NCBI GenBank assembly: GCA_017467985.1
Contig: JAFUJY010000059.1
Location: 1-9,319 of the forward strand
Direction of reading: 5' to 3'
From: Bacillota bacterium
Lineage (GTDB): Bacteria > Bacillota > Clostridia > Lachnospirales > Bianqueaceae
DNA length: 9,319 bases
In this document: piece after piece, positions 1 to 8,500 of the stretch
How the letters are laid out: every line of letters starts with the position of its first letter
How positions within the stretch are numbered: position 1 is the first letter of the stretch
Position numbers and translations under genes: made by a program
Notes under the pieces: model-generated
Seen by the model: only the letters and a program-made list of their open reading frames with translations
Database searches by the model: none
Told to the model about the DNA's origin: nothing

Positions 1-2335
1 GTTCTATTTTCATATGATGAAGCACAACTGCCTTATCATACCATTCTCGGGCATCATGATAATTTTGCTGTACCGGCATTTCAAAAAAGCGCAAGGCATC
101 TTCATAATTACCTTCATTCACCAAATCGCAGCCAACCAGATACTTAGGCGCCGGCAAATCAGATTGCTCCGCCACCTGCCGGCAGATGACCTTTACATCC
201 TTATTCCATGCGCTTTTTGAAATATCCATGCGGGTATTGCGGAATTCTCTCTGTCCATTTTCCACAGCAAGAGCTATATAATGTGCAGCTTTTTCCATAT
301 CTTTTTTCACCATATTGCCTTCACCGTAATATGAAGCCACCACCAGTGAAGCATATTCATGGCCCGTCTGGGCTGCCTTTTCAAAGTTTTTTAATGCTTC
401 CGGACGATTTTTCTGATAATACCACTCATCCATATACATTACGCCCAGATTGTACAGACCATCCGGATCGTTCTGCGCCGCAGCCTTAGCAAAATATTCC
501 TGAGCCTTTTTCTTCTGGTATGTCACCTTGCTATGCATACATCCTGCCTGAAGCATTCCCCCCACATGGCCCAACTGGGCTGCTTTTTCATAATACTGCA
601 ATGCTTTATCGTTATCTTTACAACTCAAATAATACTCGCCCAGCTGGAACATCGGTTCCCCATCATCGCCATCTTCATATCTCAGTAAATACTCCACCAG
701 CTTCTTTGACTTATTGGCTTCTTTCAGTGCTTCTACTTTGGCCAGATCCAGAGGTTCTGCCAAAATCCATTTCAGTTTTTGCATCAGTTTTTTGTCGGTA
801 TGATATCCCTTTTGAGCCGCCAATTCATAATAATATACCGCTTTAGAGATATCTTTGGGTACAACTTCTCCCTTATAATACAGCTCTCCCAGTCTAACCT
901 GAGCCTTCAAATTCCCTTGCTGGGCTGCCAGAGAATAATACTTCGCGGCTTTTGAACGCTCATCCATGGACCCAGCAGAATAGTACATCTCACCCATCAT
1001 ATATTGAGCCCCTTCATGGCCTAACTTTGCGGCCCTGGCATAATAGTCCATTGCTTTGCGTTCCCTCTTTATCGCACCGAGACCTTCTCCGTGACCTTCT
1101 CCATAATACTTTCCCAGACAATACAGCGCTTCCGGGTCCTCTTTTTTCTTAACAAAACTTTGAACATACTCAAATAGAGTGAGATACTGCTTTTTCTGCT
1201 CCAGGCTTTTGATCAAATCGAAATCCATGGTTTGAGGATCCTGCTGCGGTTCAGGCGTATTGCTATCAGCAGCCAAGTTTTCATCTTCTTCAGCCTTTTC
1301 GGCCTCAGCTAATGCCAGCTCATATCGCACCTGGCTGTCTCGATAATTTTGCTGCGCAGCCCTTGCATAGTACTTTGCCGCACTCTTATAATCCTTGTTC
1401 TGTTCAAAGTCCCAAGCCGCTTGGTACTGAGCCACGGCCATTTTATATTGCTTTGCCAGTACAAAACACTGACGCCTTACATTTTTTTCAATCTCCGTCC
1501 CTAAACCATGCATGCCGGCATATTTGAATCCCCGCTGTCCATTTTCTGTTGCACGCTCCAGATACTCACACGCCCGTTCCAGGTCTGGCATAGAATCTAC
1601 AGCTACGATCATCTGTGCATACGCGTGCCCCCGATCCGCAGCTTCCCGGAAAAATGAAAGCTTTTTTGTCCTGCCTTTTGTATAATCCCTCATGCCCAAC
1701 GCGAATATCTCATCCACATACGTACCACACTGCTCAATCACTTTGGAAAAATATTTTTGAACTACACGTTCATCTTTCGTATAACCCACTTTACCATACA
1801 TGTAGTATGCTTTGACCATCGCTTCTACATGCCCCTGCTCTGCCGCCTTTTCATAATATGCCAGGGTCTTTTTATCATCTTGCTTGGGGCCACTTGCATA
1901 AAACTCACCCAATTGATAAAATGCTTCCGTATCTTGCAGCTGTTCGTACAGCAGCAAATACTCTTCTAACTCATCAAAGCGGCAATCTTTCTTCAGCGTT
2001 TGAATCTTTTCCAGATCCAATGGAGCCTCTATCATTTCTTTCACATAGTTAAGCCTGGTAAGGACATCTGTTCGCCCCTGTTCCATCGCCTGTTGGTATG
2101 ATTTGATTGCTATTCGTATATCCTTTGACACATATTTTCCCTCATAATACCAGTCTCCCAATCGCTTTAGCGCACCAGGATGTCCCCAATACGCTGCCAA
2201 TTCATACCACACCAACGCTTCTTTATAGTCTGCGACAGCGTCAGATGCGTACAGTTCCCCCAATTGGAACTGAGCCTCCGGCTTATCCGAAATTTTAAGA
2301 TAATATTCTATTAGCTGTTGTACCCTTTTATCCAT
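1..2335 (-). CDS. Sel1/TPR-like repeat protein, 3' end outside window
   Basis: The frame is open from ATG at 2335 to the left edge, giving 778 visible residues and no stop, so the C-terminus is missing. No signal peptide or membrane segment is seen, so it is probably cytoplasmic. The protein is built of about 34-40-residue helical-pair repeats of the Sel1 type, with signatures such as QLGELY (24-29), YYEKAAEQGH (160-169), YYARAAKLGH (431-440), LGELYYKG (482-489) and YYEKAAQLGH (581-590). Two related halves, residues 1 to about 345 and about 370 to 778, are joined by an acidic, Pro/Gln-containing linker (about 344-369). Sel1 repeats normally act as protein-binding scaffolds; no catalytic motif is visible and the partner is unknown. 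The start is 1 base after the M28 peptidase stop, with AAAGGA and GGAG just upstream, so translation is probably coupled. The repeat call is strong, the role unknown. Confidence 0.9.
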   Translation of the reverse strand, partial: MDKRVQQLIEYYLKISDKPEAQFQLGELYASDAVADYKEALVWYELAAYWGHPGALKRLGDWYYEGKYVSKDIRIAIKSYQQAMEQGRTDVLTRLNYVKEMIEAPLDLEKIQTLKKDCRFDELEEYLLLYEQLQDTEAFYQLGEFYASGPKQDDKKTLAYYEKAAEQGHVEAMVKAYYMYGKVGYTKDERVVQKYFSKVIEQCGTYVDEIFALGMRDYTKGRTKKLSFFREAADRGHAYAQMIVAVDSMPDLERACEYLERATENGQRGFKYAGMHGLGTEIEKNVRRQCFVLAKQYKMAVAQYQAAWDFEQNKDYKSAAKYYARAAQQNYRDSQVRYELALAEAEKAEEDENLAADSNTPEPQQDPQTMDFDLIKSLEQKKQYLTLFEYVQSFVKKKEDPEALYCLGKYYGEGHGEGLGAIKRERKAMDYYARAAKLGHEGAQYMMGEMYYSAGSMDERSKAAKYYSLAAQQGNLKAQVRLGELYYKGEVVPKDISKAVYYYELAAQKGYHTDKKLMQKLKWILAEPLDLAKVEALKEANKSKKLVEYLLRYEDGDDGEPMFQLGEYYLSCKDNDKALQYYEKAAQLGHVGGMLQAGCMHSKVTYQKKKAQEYFAKAAAQNDPDGLYNLGVMYMDEWYYQKNRPEALKNFEKAAQTGHEYASLVVASYYGEGNMVKKDMEKAAHYIALAVENGQREFRNTRMDISKSAWNKDVKVICRQVAEQSDLPAPKYLVGCDLVNEGNYEDALRFFEMPVQQNYHDAREWYDKAVVLHHMKIE

Positions 2336-2336
2336 C

Positions 2337-3263
2337 TTACTCCATCCTTTCTGCAAATTTTTTCAATCCGGTCACCAAATATTCCACATTTTCTTCCCGG
2401 CACCGGGTATCCATGGGCGTATGGATTCTGGCACAATACATGCCAATCGGTGATTTGCGCAGGGCACAGATGCCCACGCCCTTGGCAAAATGGGCCTGAT
2501 CCGATGGGAACATCATAAATTTCATTTTCCTTTGCAGGAACCGCCCGTCAAAGCTGCCGGCGCTCTCCTGCATGCACTCTGCCAGTAGATCATACAGTGG
2601 CTCCTTGCGAGCCTTGAACTTCGCCATGCACACAATGTTGTCGCCATCCCCCACGCAGTCCAGGTTTACCAGCAATTTTGTCTTGGTCACTTCCTCGTGG
2701 GCCTTGGCAAAGGCAGAGGATCCCAGCAGTCCTTTTTCTTCATTATCAAAATAAACCACACAAATTTTATCACGACATGCCTGGGGCAGTCTCTCCAAAA
2801 ACTGTGTCAGCACAATGATTCCGGAAGTGTTGTCGTTGGCCGTATGTTTGTTGGGATAGCCGAACATCACCTGGCCCAAAAACAGCAGCAGACCTGCCAG
2901 AAAGGCATAATATGTAATTAACGGATCATGACTTAGTAAAAAGGCTGGCACTGCAAATACGCCCCCTATCAGTACCATAATCACCACCAGTAACAGCTGG
3001 TACGCAATAAAAATCAGCGGATTGGTGGGTGCCATCAGATTTGGAAAAGGAATCACCGGACAGGTATCATAATGGGCTGTGAGGATCACTTGGGCTTCCT
3101 CAGGGTTTCCCACCACAATATTGCGGCTCTTAAATACGCCTTTCCCATTTTCTTCTACTGTTATATCATAATCATTCAGACGATTTTTCAAATAATCAAT
3201 AAAGGCCGTCTTTTCTTTATTAGACTTTCGCACCTGGTACTGAGTTAAAATTGGGTCGTTCAT
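2337..3263 (-). CDS. M28-family zinc metallopeptidase with membrane hairpin
   Basis: 308 residues. The M28 metal-site motifs are all present in order: HYD (H64, D66), the bridging Asp in NDN (D144), EE (E175 as general base, E176 as ligand), Asp in LDCVGDGD (D202) and His in RIHTP (H281). The family uses two zinc ions to remove N-terminal amino acids or cleave related amide bonds; the substrate here cannot be read. Unusually, about 78 residues separate D66 from D144, and they contain two hydrophobic segments (about 82-110 and 115-136) joined by a short SHDP loop. With no signal peptide, this suggests a membrane-anchored enzyme with both halves of the catalytic domain facing the cytoplasm (inference). 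The gene starts 10 bases after the MFS stop; the GAGGG site (3271-3275) overlaps that stop and is 7 bases from ATG. The Sel1-repeat gene follows after 1 base. Confidence 0.9.
   Translation of the reverse strand: MNDPILTQYQVRKSNKEKTAFIDYLKNRLNDYDITVEENGKGVFKSRNIVVGNPEEAQVILTAHYDTCPVIPFPNLMAPTNPLIFIAYQLLLVVIMVLIGGVFAVPAFLLSHDPLITYYAFLAGLLLFLGQVMFGYPNKHTANDNTSGIIVLTQFLERLPQACRDKICVVYFDNEEKGLLGSSAFAKAHEEVTKTKLLVNLDCVGDGDNIVCMAKFKARKEPLYDLLAECMQESAGSFDGRFLQRKMKFMMFPSDQAHFAKGVGICALRKSPIGMYCARIHTPMDTRCREENVEYLVTGLKKFAERME
2340..2350 (-). promoter_or_regulatory. Ribosome binding site of the Sel1-repeat gene
   Basis: On the minus strand AAAGGATGGAG lies directly before TAAG and the ATG at 2335. GGAG is 4 bases and AAAGGA 9 bases from the start codon. 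The site lies inside the last codons of the M28 peptidase gene, which supports this start and translational coupling. Confidence 0.7.
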
Positions 3264-3273
3264 TGTAATTCCC

Positions 3274-4530
3274 TCACTTTTTTGGTTTTATTACCAGCGT
3301 TACATACACAATACATATCACCACAAACACAAATGCAATGCCGGACATGATCTGCTGGGCATACACATTCTGTCCCAAAAACATATTTCCATTACCCTGA
3401 ATATATTCTACCAGCCAACCGCCCACCAGCGTAACGCTGAAACCCACCATGCCTGATATGGCCTTGGTCAGTGCCAGCGCATTCGAACGAATCTCCTCCG
3501 GCACCATTTCAAATACCAGATTGGTAATGGCATTATTGATGCCACCGATTGCCCCTGCGAAAATCGCAAAATACAATGTAAAAAATATGCGGCCATTGGC
3601 TGGCACTGTGAACATGTTGATAAAGAAAGCCGTGCCAGCCACGCAAAAGCACAACCGGATCATCTTTCCAAAAGAATGCTTGTCCGCATATTTTCCCCAC
3701 ACCGGCGAAATGCCAGAACGGACAATACTGTAAATCATGGTCAGCACCGACACAAACTGCAGACTAAATCCCAGTTCTTTGATCTGATATGTGCCATAAA
3801 AGGGCGTAGAAATAAAATTGGCAATATACCACAGACTATACAGCCCTGTCAGCTTCAGTACATTTTTATTTCGAAATGTACTGAGCATCTCCTTCAAGGG
3901 ACTGGCATGATTGCCCGCTTTTTTCTCAGGTTCTGCGGATAACAGCAATGCCAGGCCGTTGATCACCATCAAACCAAATAGCGTTATTCCGCACACGATA
4001 AACGCGGTCTCCATCTGCTCCTGAGCCTTAAAATAATCAATCGTACTGCCCATAATAAATGTAAAGAATATGCCGGTGATCAGCGAAAATATCTCCACCT
4101 TAGCAGAATAAACGCCCCGTTTATGTTCCTCCACCATGGAAATAAACCAGTTGGTTTTCAGTGGACTTGCCATGTTTGACAGCAGATACGCTGCCAGGAT
4201 ACTCACCACAAATAGAATAACCGCCGGCTGATTTTCCATGCCAGATAACGGGATAATGTACAGCATCAAAAATAACAGCTGATTGCTCATGGTAAGGATG
4301 ATAACCGTCTTTTTTACACTGCCCCGCTTTAAGAAGACGCTGAATAACTGGAACAGGCATCCCAGGGAAATGGAGGCTGATAGTATGCCCGTCAGTCCAT
4401 CGGATATTCCCACATAGGATGTCAACGTGGCCAGATACGACCCCGATACCAGCATGGAGATAAAATATTCCAGTACGCTGTGCAGCACATACATATTCTG
4501 CGTGCACTTGATGGCATTATTCTGCTTCAT
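3274..4530 (-). CDS. Major facilitator superfamily permease, probable sugar or oligosaccharide importer
   Basis: 418 residues, strongly hydrophobic, with about 12 predicted membrane helices in two six-helix halves separated by a polar loop near residues 199-222 (PEKKAGNHASPLK). An MFS motif A-like loop is seen in the second half at about 274-290 (SPVWGKYADKHSFGKM); the matching loop in the first half (FLKRGSVKK, 67-75) is degenerate. Length and layout fit MFS carriers. The start overlaps the end of nagA by 14 bases, with AAAGG (4537-4541) 6 bases upstream of ATG inside nagA, so the two are probably co-translated. Between nagA and a glycoside hydrolase, the natural guess is uptake of the glycoside that these enzymes process. 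Direction and substrate are not shown by the sequence; export, or import of a cell-wall fragment, remains possible. Confidence 0.87.
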   Translation of the reverse strand: MKQNNAIKCTQNMYVLHSVLEYFISMLVSGSYLATLTSYVGISDGLTGILSASISLGCLFQLFSVFLKRGSVKKTVIILTMSNQLLFLMLYIIPLSGMENQPAVILFVVSILAAYLLSNMASPLKTNWFISMVEEHKRGVYSAKVEIFSLITGIFFTFIMGSTIDYFKAQEQMETAFIVCGITLFGLMVINGLALLLSAEPEKKAGNHASPLKEMLSTFRNKNVLKLTGLYSLWYIANFISTPFYGTYQIKELGFSLQFVSVLTMIYSIVRSGISPVWGKYADKHSFGKMIRLCFCVAGTAFFINMFTVPANGRIFFTLYFAIFAGAIGGINNAITNLVFEMVPEEIRSNALALTKAISGMVGFSVTLVGGWLVEYIQGNGNMFLGQNVYAQQIMSGIAFVFVVICIVYVTLVIKPKK

Positions 4531-5584
4531 ACACTACCTTTCCACCAATGATGGTTTTCTGTACTGCCAGCTGATCATCCACTACCACAAAGTCCGCATC
4601 ATATCCCACTGCCAGTTTTCCTTTATTCAGTCCCAGCATTTCACACGGAGTCTGGGATGCCATCTTGAAGGCATCCTCCTCTGTCACGCCAAATTCAATG
4701 GCTTTGCGGACACACTGCATCAAATTAGAAGTGCTGCCGGCAATGGTACCATCTGCCAGTCTGGCTTTTCCTTCCTTTACATATACCAACTGGCCCCCCA
4801 GGTCATACTCACCATCTGACAGTCCCGTTGCCCGCATACTGTCACTGATCAGCACCATTCGCTGGGCTCCAAAGACCTTGTACAGCATCCGCACCACCCC
4901 GGGATGAATGTGAATGCCATCGCTGATCACCTGCACATAGATTTTTTTATCCATGGCCGCCCCCACCGGCCCCGGATCCCGATGATGCAGACCTGGCATG
5001 GCATTAAAGGTATGGGTTAAACATTTTGCCCCCCGTTCCATAGCCTCACTGGCACAACCATAGTCCGCCGCCGTATGCCCCAAGGCCACCACAGCCGGGC
5101 ATTTCTCGATAAAATCCATGGCACCGGTCACTTCCGGAGCTACAGTTACCAGCAAAATATTTTGCAGCTGGCAAAATTCCTCCAGACTGGGCGGGATAAT
5201 ATAGTCTCCGTTCTGGGCCCCTTTGTATCTGGCATTGATGTAAGGACCCTCCAAATGGTATCCCAGCACCTGGGTGCCATCGGGGCATGCGGGCAGCACA
5301 TCGGTGATCTTCTTGATGGTCTCCATATCCATGGTCATGGTGGTTGCCAGCCAGGATGTTACGCCATTTTGCGCCATGTACTGGCACATTACATCCATAC
5401 CGGCACCATCCATGGTATCATGCCCCATGCAGCCATGGGAGTGGACATCTACCAAGCCTGGGTAGACCTTGGCTCCTGCCAGGTCCGTCCCCTCGCCATC
5501 ATAATGCCCAATACCCGCAATTTTACCTTCTGTCACCTGGATATCTACCAGCTGACCATTTACCTTCGCATTTTTATAAATCAT
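4517..5584 (-). CDS. nagA: N-acetylglucosamine-6-phosphate deacetylase
   Basis: 355 residues, slightly shorter than the usual 380 or so. It is an amidohydrolase-superfamily enzyme that converts GlcNAc-6-phosphate to glucosamine-6-phosphate plus acetate in the cytoplasm. Family motifs are complete: HSHG (H48, H50) at the end of the first barrel strand, HLEGPY (metal-ligand E112), ALGHT (H170), THTFNAM (H191), DGIHIHP (H225, substrate phosphate region) and ISDSM (catalytic D248). The C-terminus has the typical GKLAVGYDADFVVVD sandwich strand (322-336). Because the HxH pair is intact, a two-metal site is possible, unlike E. coli NagA. The start at 5584 is set by AAAAGGAG (5591-5598) with a 6-base spacer, and overlaps the end of the hydrolase gene by 11 bases. 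A GlcNAc-specific step in this operon suggests that the imported glycoside contains GlcNAc. No nagB is visible in the window. Confidence 0.95.
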   Translation of the reverse strand: MIYKNAKVNGQLVDIQVTEGKIAGIGHYDGEGTDLAGAKVYPGLVDVHSHGCMGHDTMDGAGMDVMCQYMAQNGVTSWLATTMTMDMETIKKITDVLPACPDGTQVLGYHLEGPYINARYKGAQNGDYIIPPSLEEFCQLQNILLVTVAPEVTGAMDFIEKCPAVVALGHTAADYGCASEAMERGAKCLTHTFNAMPGLHHRDPGPVGAAMDKKIYVQVISDGIHIHPGVVRMLYKVFGAQRMVLISDSMRATGLSDGEYDLGGQLVYVKEGKARLADGTIAGSTSNLMQCVRKAIEFGVTEEDAFKMASQTPCEMLGLNKGKLAVGYDADFVVVDDQLAVQKTIIGGKVVYEAE

Positions 5585-8500
5585 TTTTAACTCCTTTTAT
5601 ACTGATTCCCCGCAAGCCGCTATCCAGCAAGCTGTAATCATCCGTCCAACCATCACCGGAAGTGACAAAATTACGGGGACCGTAGGACTCTGCCAGTACC
5701 GGAATTTGATGCAGCGGGCCAAAGACATTCCGTCGTGTACCCACCACTGTCACATCTATGGGACTGCCGGACTGGTAGGCCTCTGTCACATCCGCTTCAT
5801 AAGGTTCCCAGCCCAAGATCGTGGTTTTGCCCGCGGCCTGCACTTTTACACAGCCGCCGGTCCAGTCCACGGGAGACAATACTACCCGGTCCATGTCCTC
5901 TGCCAGTCCTTGATACTGCTTCGGCTGCAAATGATAAGTCACGCCGCCCGTATAGAATGGCAGATGGTACTCTGCCAGGTTATCACATCCCAGCTTTGCC
6001 GGCATGGCTGTCAGTGTCCGTCTGCGCCTATCAATGTCCACACCAAAATCACCAACTAAGTACAGTGCCTCGATATTGGTGGTCCGCTTAAACATTACAT
6101 TTACTGTCACTTCATTGCGGCCCAATTTCAGTGTACCTACTGGCACACGCATTCGCTTAAAACATTCATCCACCCAAATATCATTTATGTCTTCATATGC
6201 CAGCTGCACGCCGTTCACCTTATAGCAGTTCAGCTCCGGCCGTTCTCCTGCCAGCCACACATCGCCCGCGGGCAACGTCTCAACAAAAAATTCATAGGAC
6301 AGTTCCAGCGCACCATATTCCTGGGTATAATTCAGCTTCGAAAACCAGGGCTGAAGCATCTGCCCGCCCCGATGTTCAATGCCTAACGCCGAACGCACCT
6401 GTTGATCCGCCTTGAGCGCTTCTGCTTCCTCGTGCCAGTCTCCATCGGCCCAGCGCCACTTTACCCAGTCCAAAACGCACACATTGGGTTCATCCAGATC
6501 ATAATCAAACATACCCGTGATTTGCTGCTCTGTGACCACATGCCCCTGCTTTCGTACTGGCAGATTTTCTTTTTCCTTTGCCAGCACAAAACATCTGGTT
6601 CCGGCAGCTTCCAGGGAAAATGGAATGTGCATTTCCCCAGTCTTTTCGCAGTCTGTGGCCTGGTACCGGTGTCCGGTTTCAAGATCCCACTCCTGCACAT
6701 TGCAGCCTGCTGGCACTGCCAAGTGTAAGGTCAGATCCTTTCTGGCATTCTCCCGGTCCGTATTGAGCACCACAACTGCCAGAGCGTCTCCGCCAAAATC
6801 CCTGCGCACCTGGGCAAACACCGCTTTTTCCGTCTCTCCCCGAGAATTGCTCACACTGACATAGGCTTTAGAAAACTGGCGCACCGCATGTACCAGTGCT
6901 TCTTCGTTAAAATCAATCCGCAGAGCGCCATCCATCTCTGCCAGTTGTGCTGGCACTTGTGACGCCACTGCATTCACATACCGGGGAAGGTCCCCAGCGA
7001 AAATTACCCGTCCGCCTTTTTCCATAAAGATCTTTAACAGCTCCACTGTGCTGGGACGGATGGTCAGCATATTGGTTACAATGACCGTATGATATTCAGC
7101 CTTACCCACACGCAGCACGCCATTTTCGTCCACGGATGCCAGCCGGCTCATCATTTCCTCTTCGCCATAATCAAAGTCAATCTGATGATCTGCCAGCATA
7201 TGGAACAAACGGGCATAGCGCTCCTCATAAGGTGCAATATCCGGTGAATTATTAAAAATCCAATTAGACCAGCCCATATAGGCCTGACACCATACCGACT
7301 CAATGGGATTGATTACCAGCACATCACACTCCGGACGACCTTCGGACATCACCAAACCAAATCGGGCAAAATAATCCTCCACCTTGGCATACTCTTTATA
7401 CCAGGGGGACTGGTGCAGAATGGATGCGGGATAATCCCGTTTGGATTCTCCTTCCATGGTATACCAGGATAAATGCTGGCATCGAAGATTAATTCCAAAC
7501 AAGGCCTGCCAGTCTCCCACCGCTTTGTGGGACTTAAAATTAAACTGCCAGCCCGTGCATCCGTACAGTTCCGATAACAGCCACTTTTGTCCCAGTTGAC
7601 GGGCAACGGATGTCAGCTGTTTCACAATCCAGTAACATCGATTATGTTCTCCCAGACAATCCACGCCGGGGTACTCCATATGCTCATAAAAACGCATCAA
7701 AGAACCGTGGCTTACGGTCTGGTTCATTAACGAATCCTCGTGCAGCACATGACCGGTAAAAATAATATGATTTTTCTGGCACCATTCATTGATGGGCTTG
7801 GCAAAACGCTCCACAAACAGGGCATCTGCCAGATCAATATAATGGAGTTTTACCGGGGCCACCTTCTCCCCATGCAGCCGATAAAATAATTCCGGCAGCA
7901 GGGGACGGACCTTGAACCCATACCTTCTTTCAAACTCCTCAAAAATATCCTCAGTCCAGCAGATGGCACAGGACTTTACGCCGTCTAGCTCCTGCAGGTT
8001 ATCAAAACAATGGCCGCGGTCCGGCTCATCGGTAAAAATCCCCTTAATAGAACGTCCCAGACGATCCCCGCACCGCTTTTTATACTCCTCATGGGTCAAT
8101 TCAATAAAACGATCCGTGGCCTTACGGCTCATGGTATCAATATATGTATTGCCATTATAATTGGAATTCGGCGCATCCATCACAATGGCAAAGCGCAGCA
8201 CCTTCCATTGTCCGGGACATTTCTCTGCCTCAGCAGCCAACATTCCAATGGCTTTTTCAATATCTTTTATTTCTGGCCGCGCCTGTGTCAATTCCTGATA
8301 GGCCCACAAATTTATACCATCCAGCTTTGCCACATACACTGCCAGCGTGTCATCCTTCCAGGCATACCCTTCCGGATCCGACTCATAAACATACAAGGCC
8401 CTGCGGCGATACTGGGGATCCTCCGTCACCTTGCCCCCCGCAGACCCAGAGGGCCAACGATCCTCATCATACAGCCAGGCTTCCATCCCCTGTTCTTCTG

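Noticed and set aside
14..2298. Many short + strand ORFs at the left end
   Set aside because: The minus strand here is one unbroken 778-codon repeat-protein frame; the + strand pieces are rich in Pro, His and Ser, as expected for antisense of a Glu/Lys/Tyr/Ala-rich protein.
1..2335. Periodic DNA repeats suggesting CRISPR or a tandem array
   Set aside because: The periodicity is at protein level (Sel1 units of about 34-40 residues with varied codons); no identical DNA repeat and spacer pattern is present.
4121..4507. 128-residue minus-strand ORF inside the MFS gene
   Set aside because: It is an alternative frame within a clear membrane protein, with no hydrophobic pattern or domain of its own.
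5046..5387. 113-residue minus-strand ORF inside nagA
   Set aside because: It is a frame-shifted reading of nagA; the nagA frame carries all catalytic motifs without interruption.
5075..5590. 171-residue ORF on the + strand
   Set aside because: It is antisense to nagA, whose motifs are complete; the ORF has no recognisable features.
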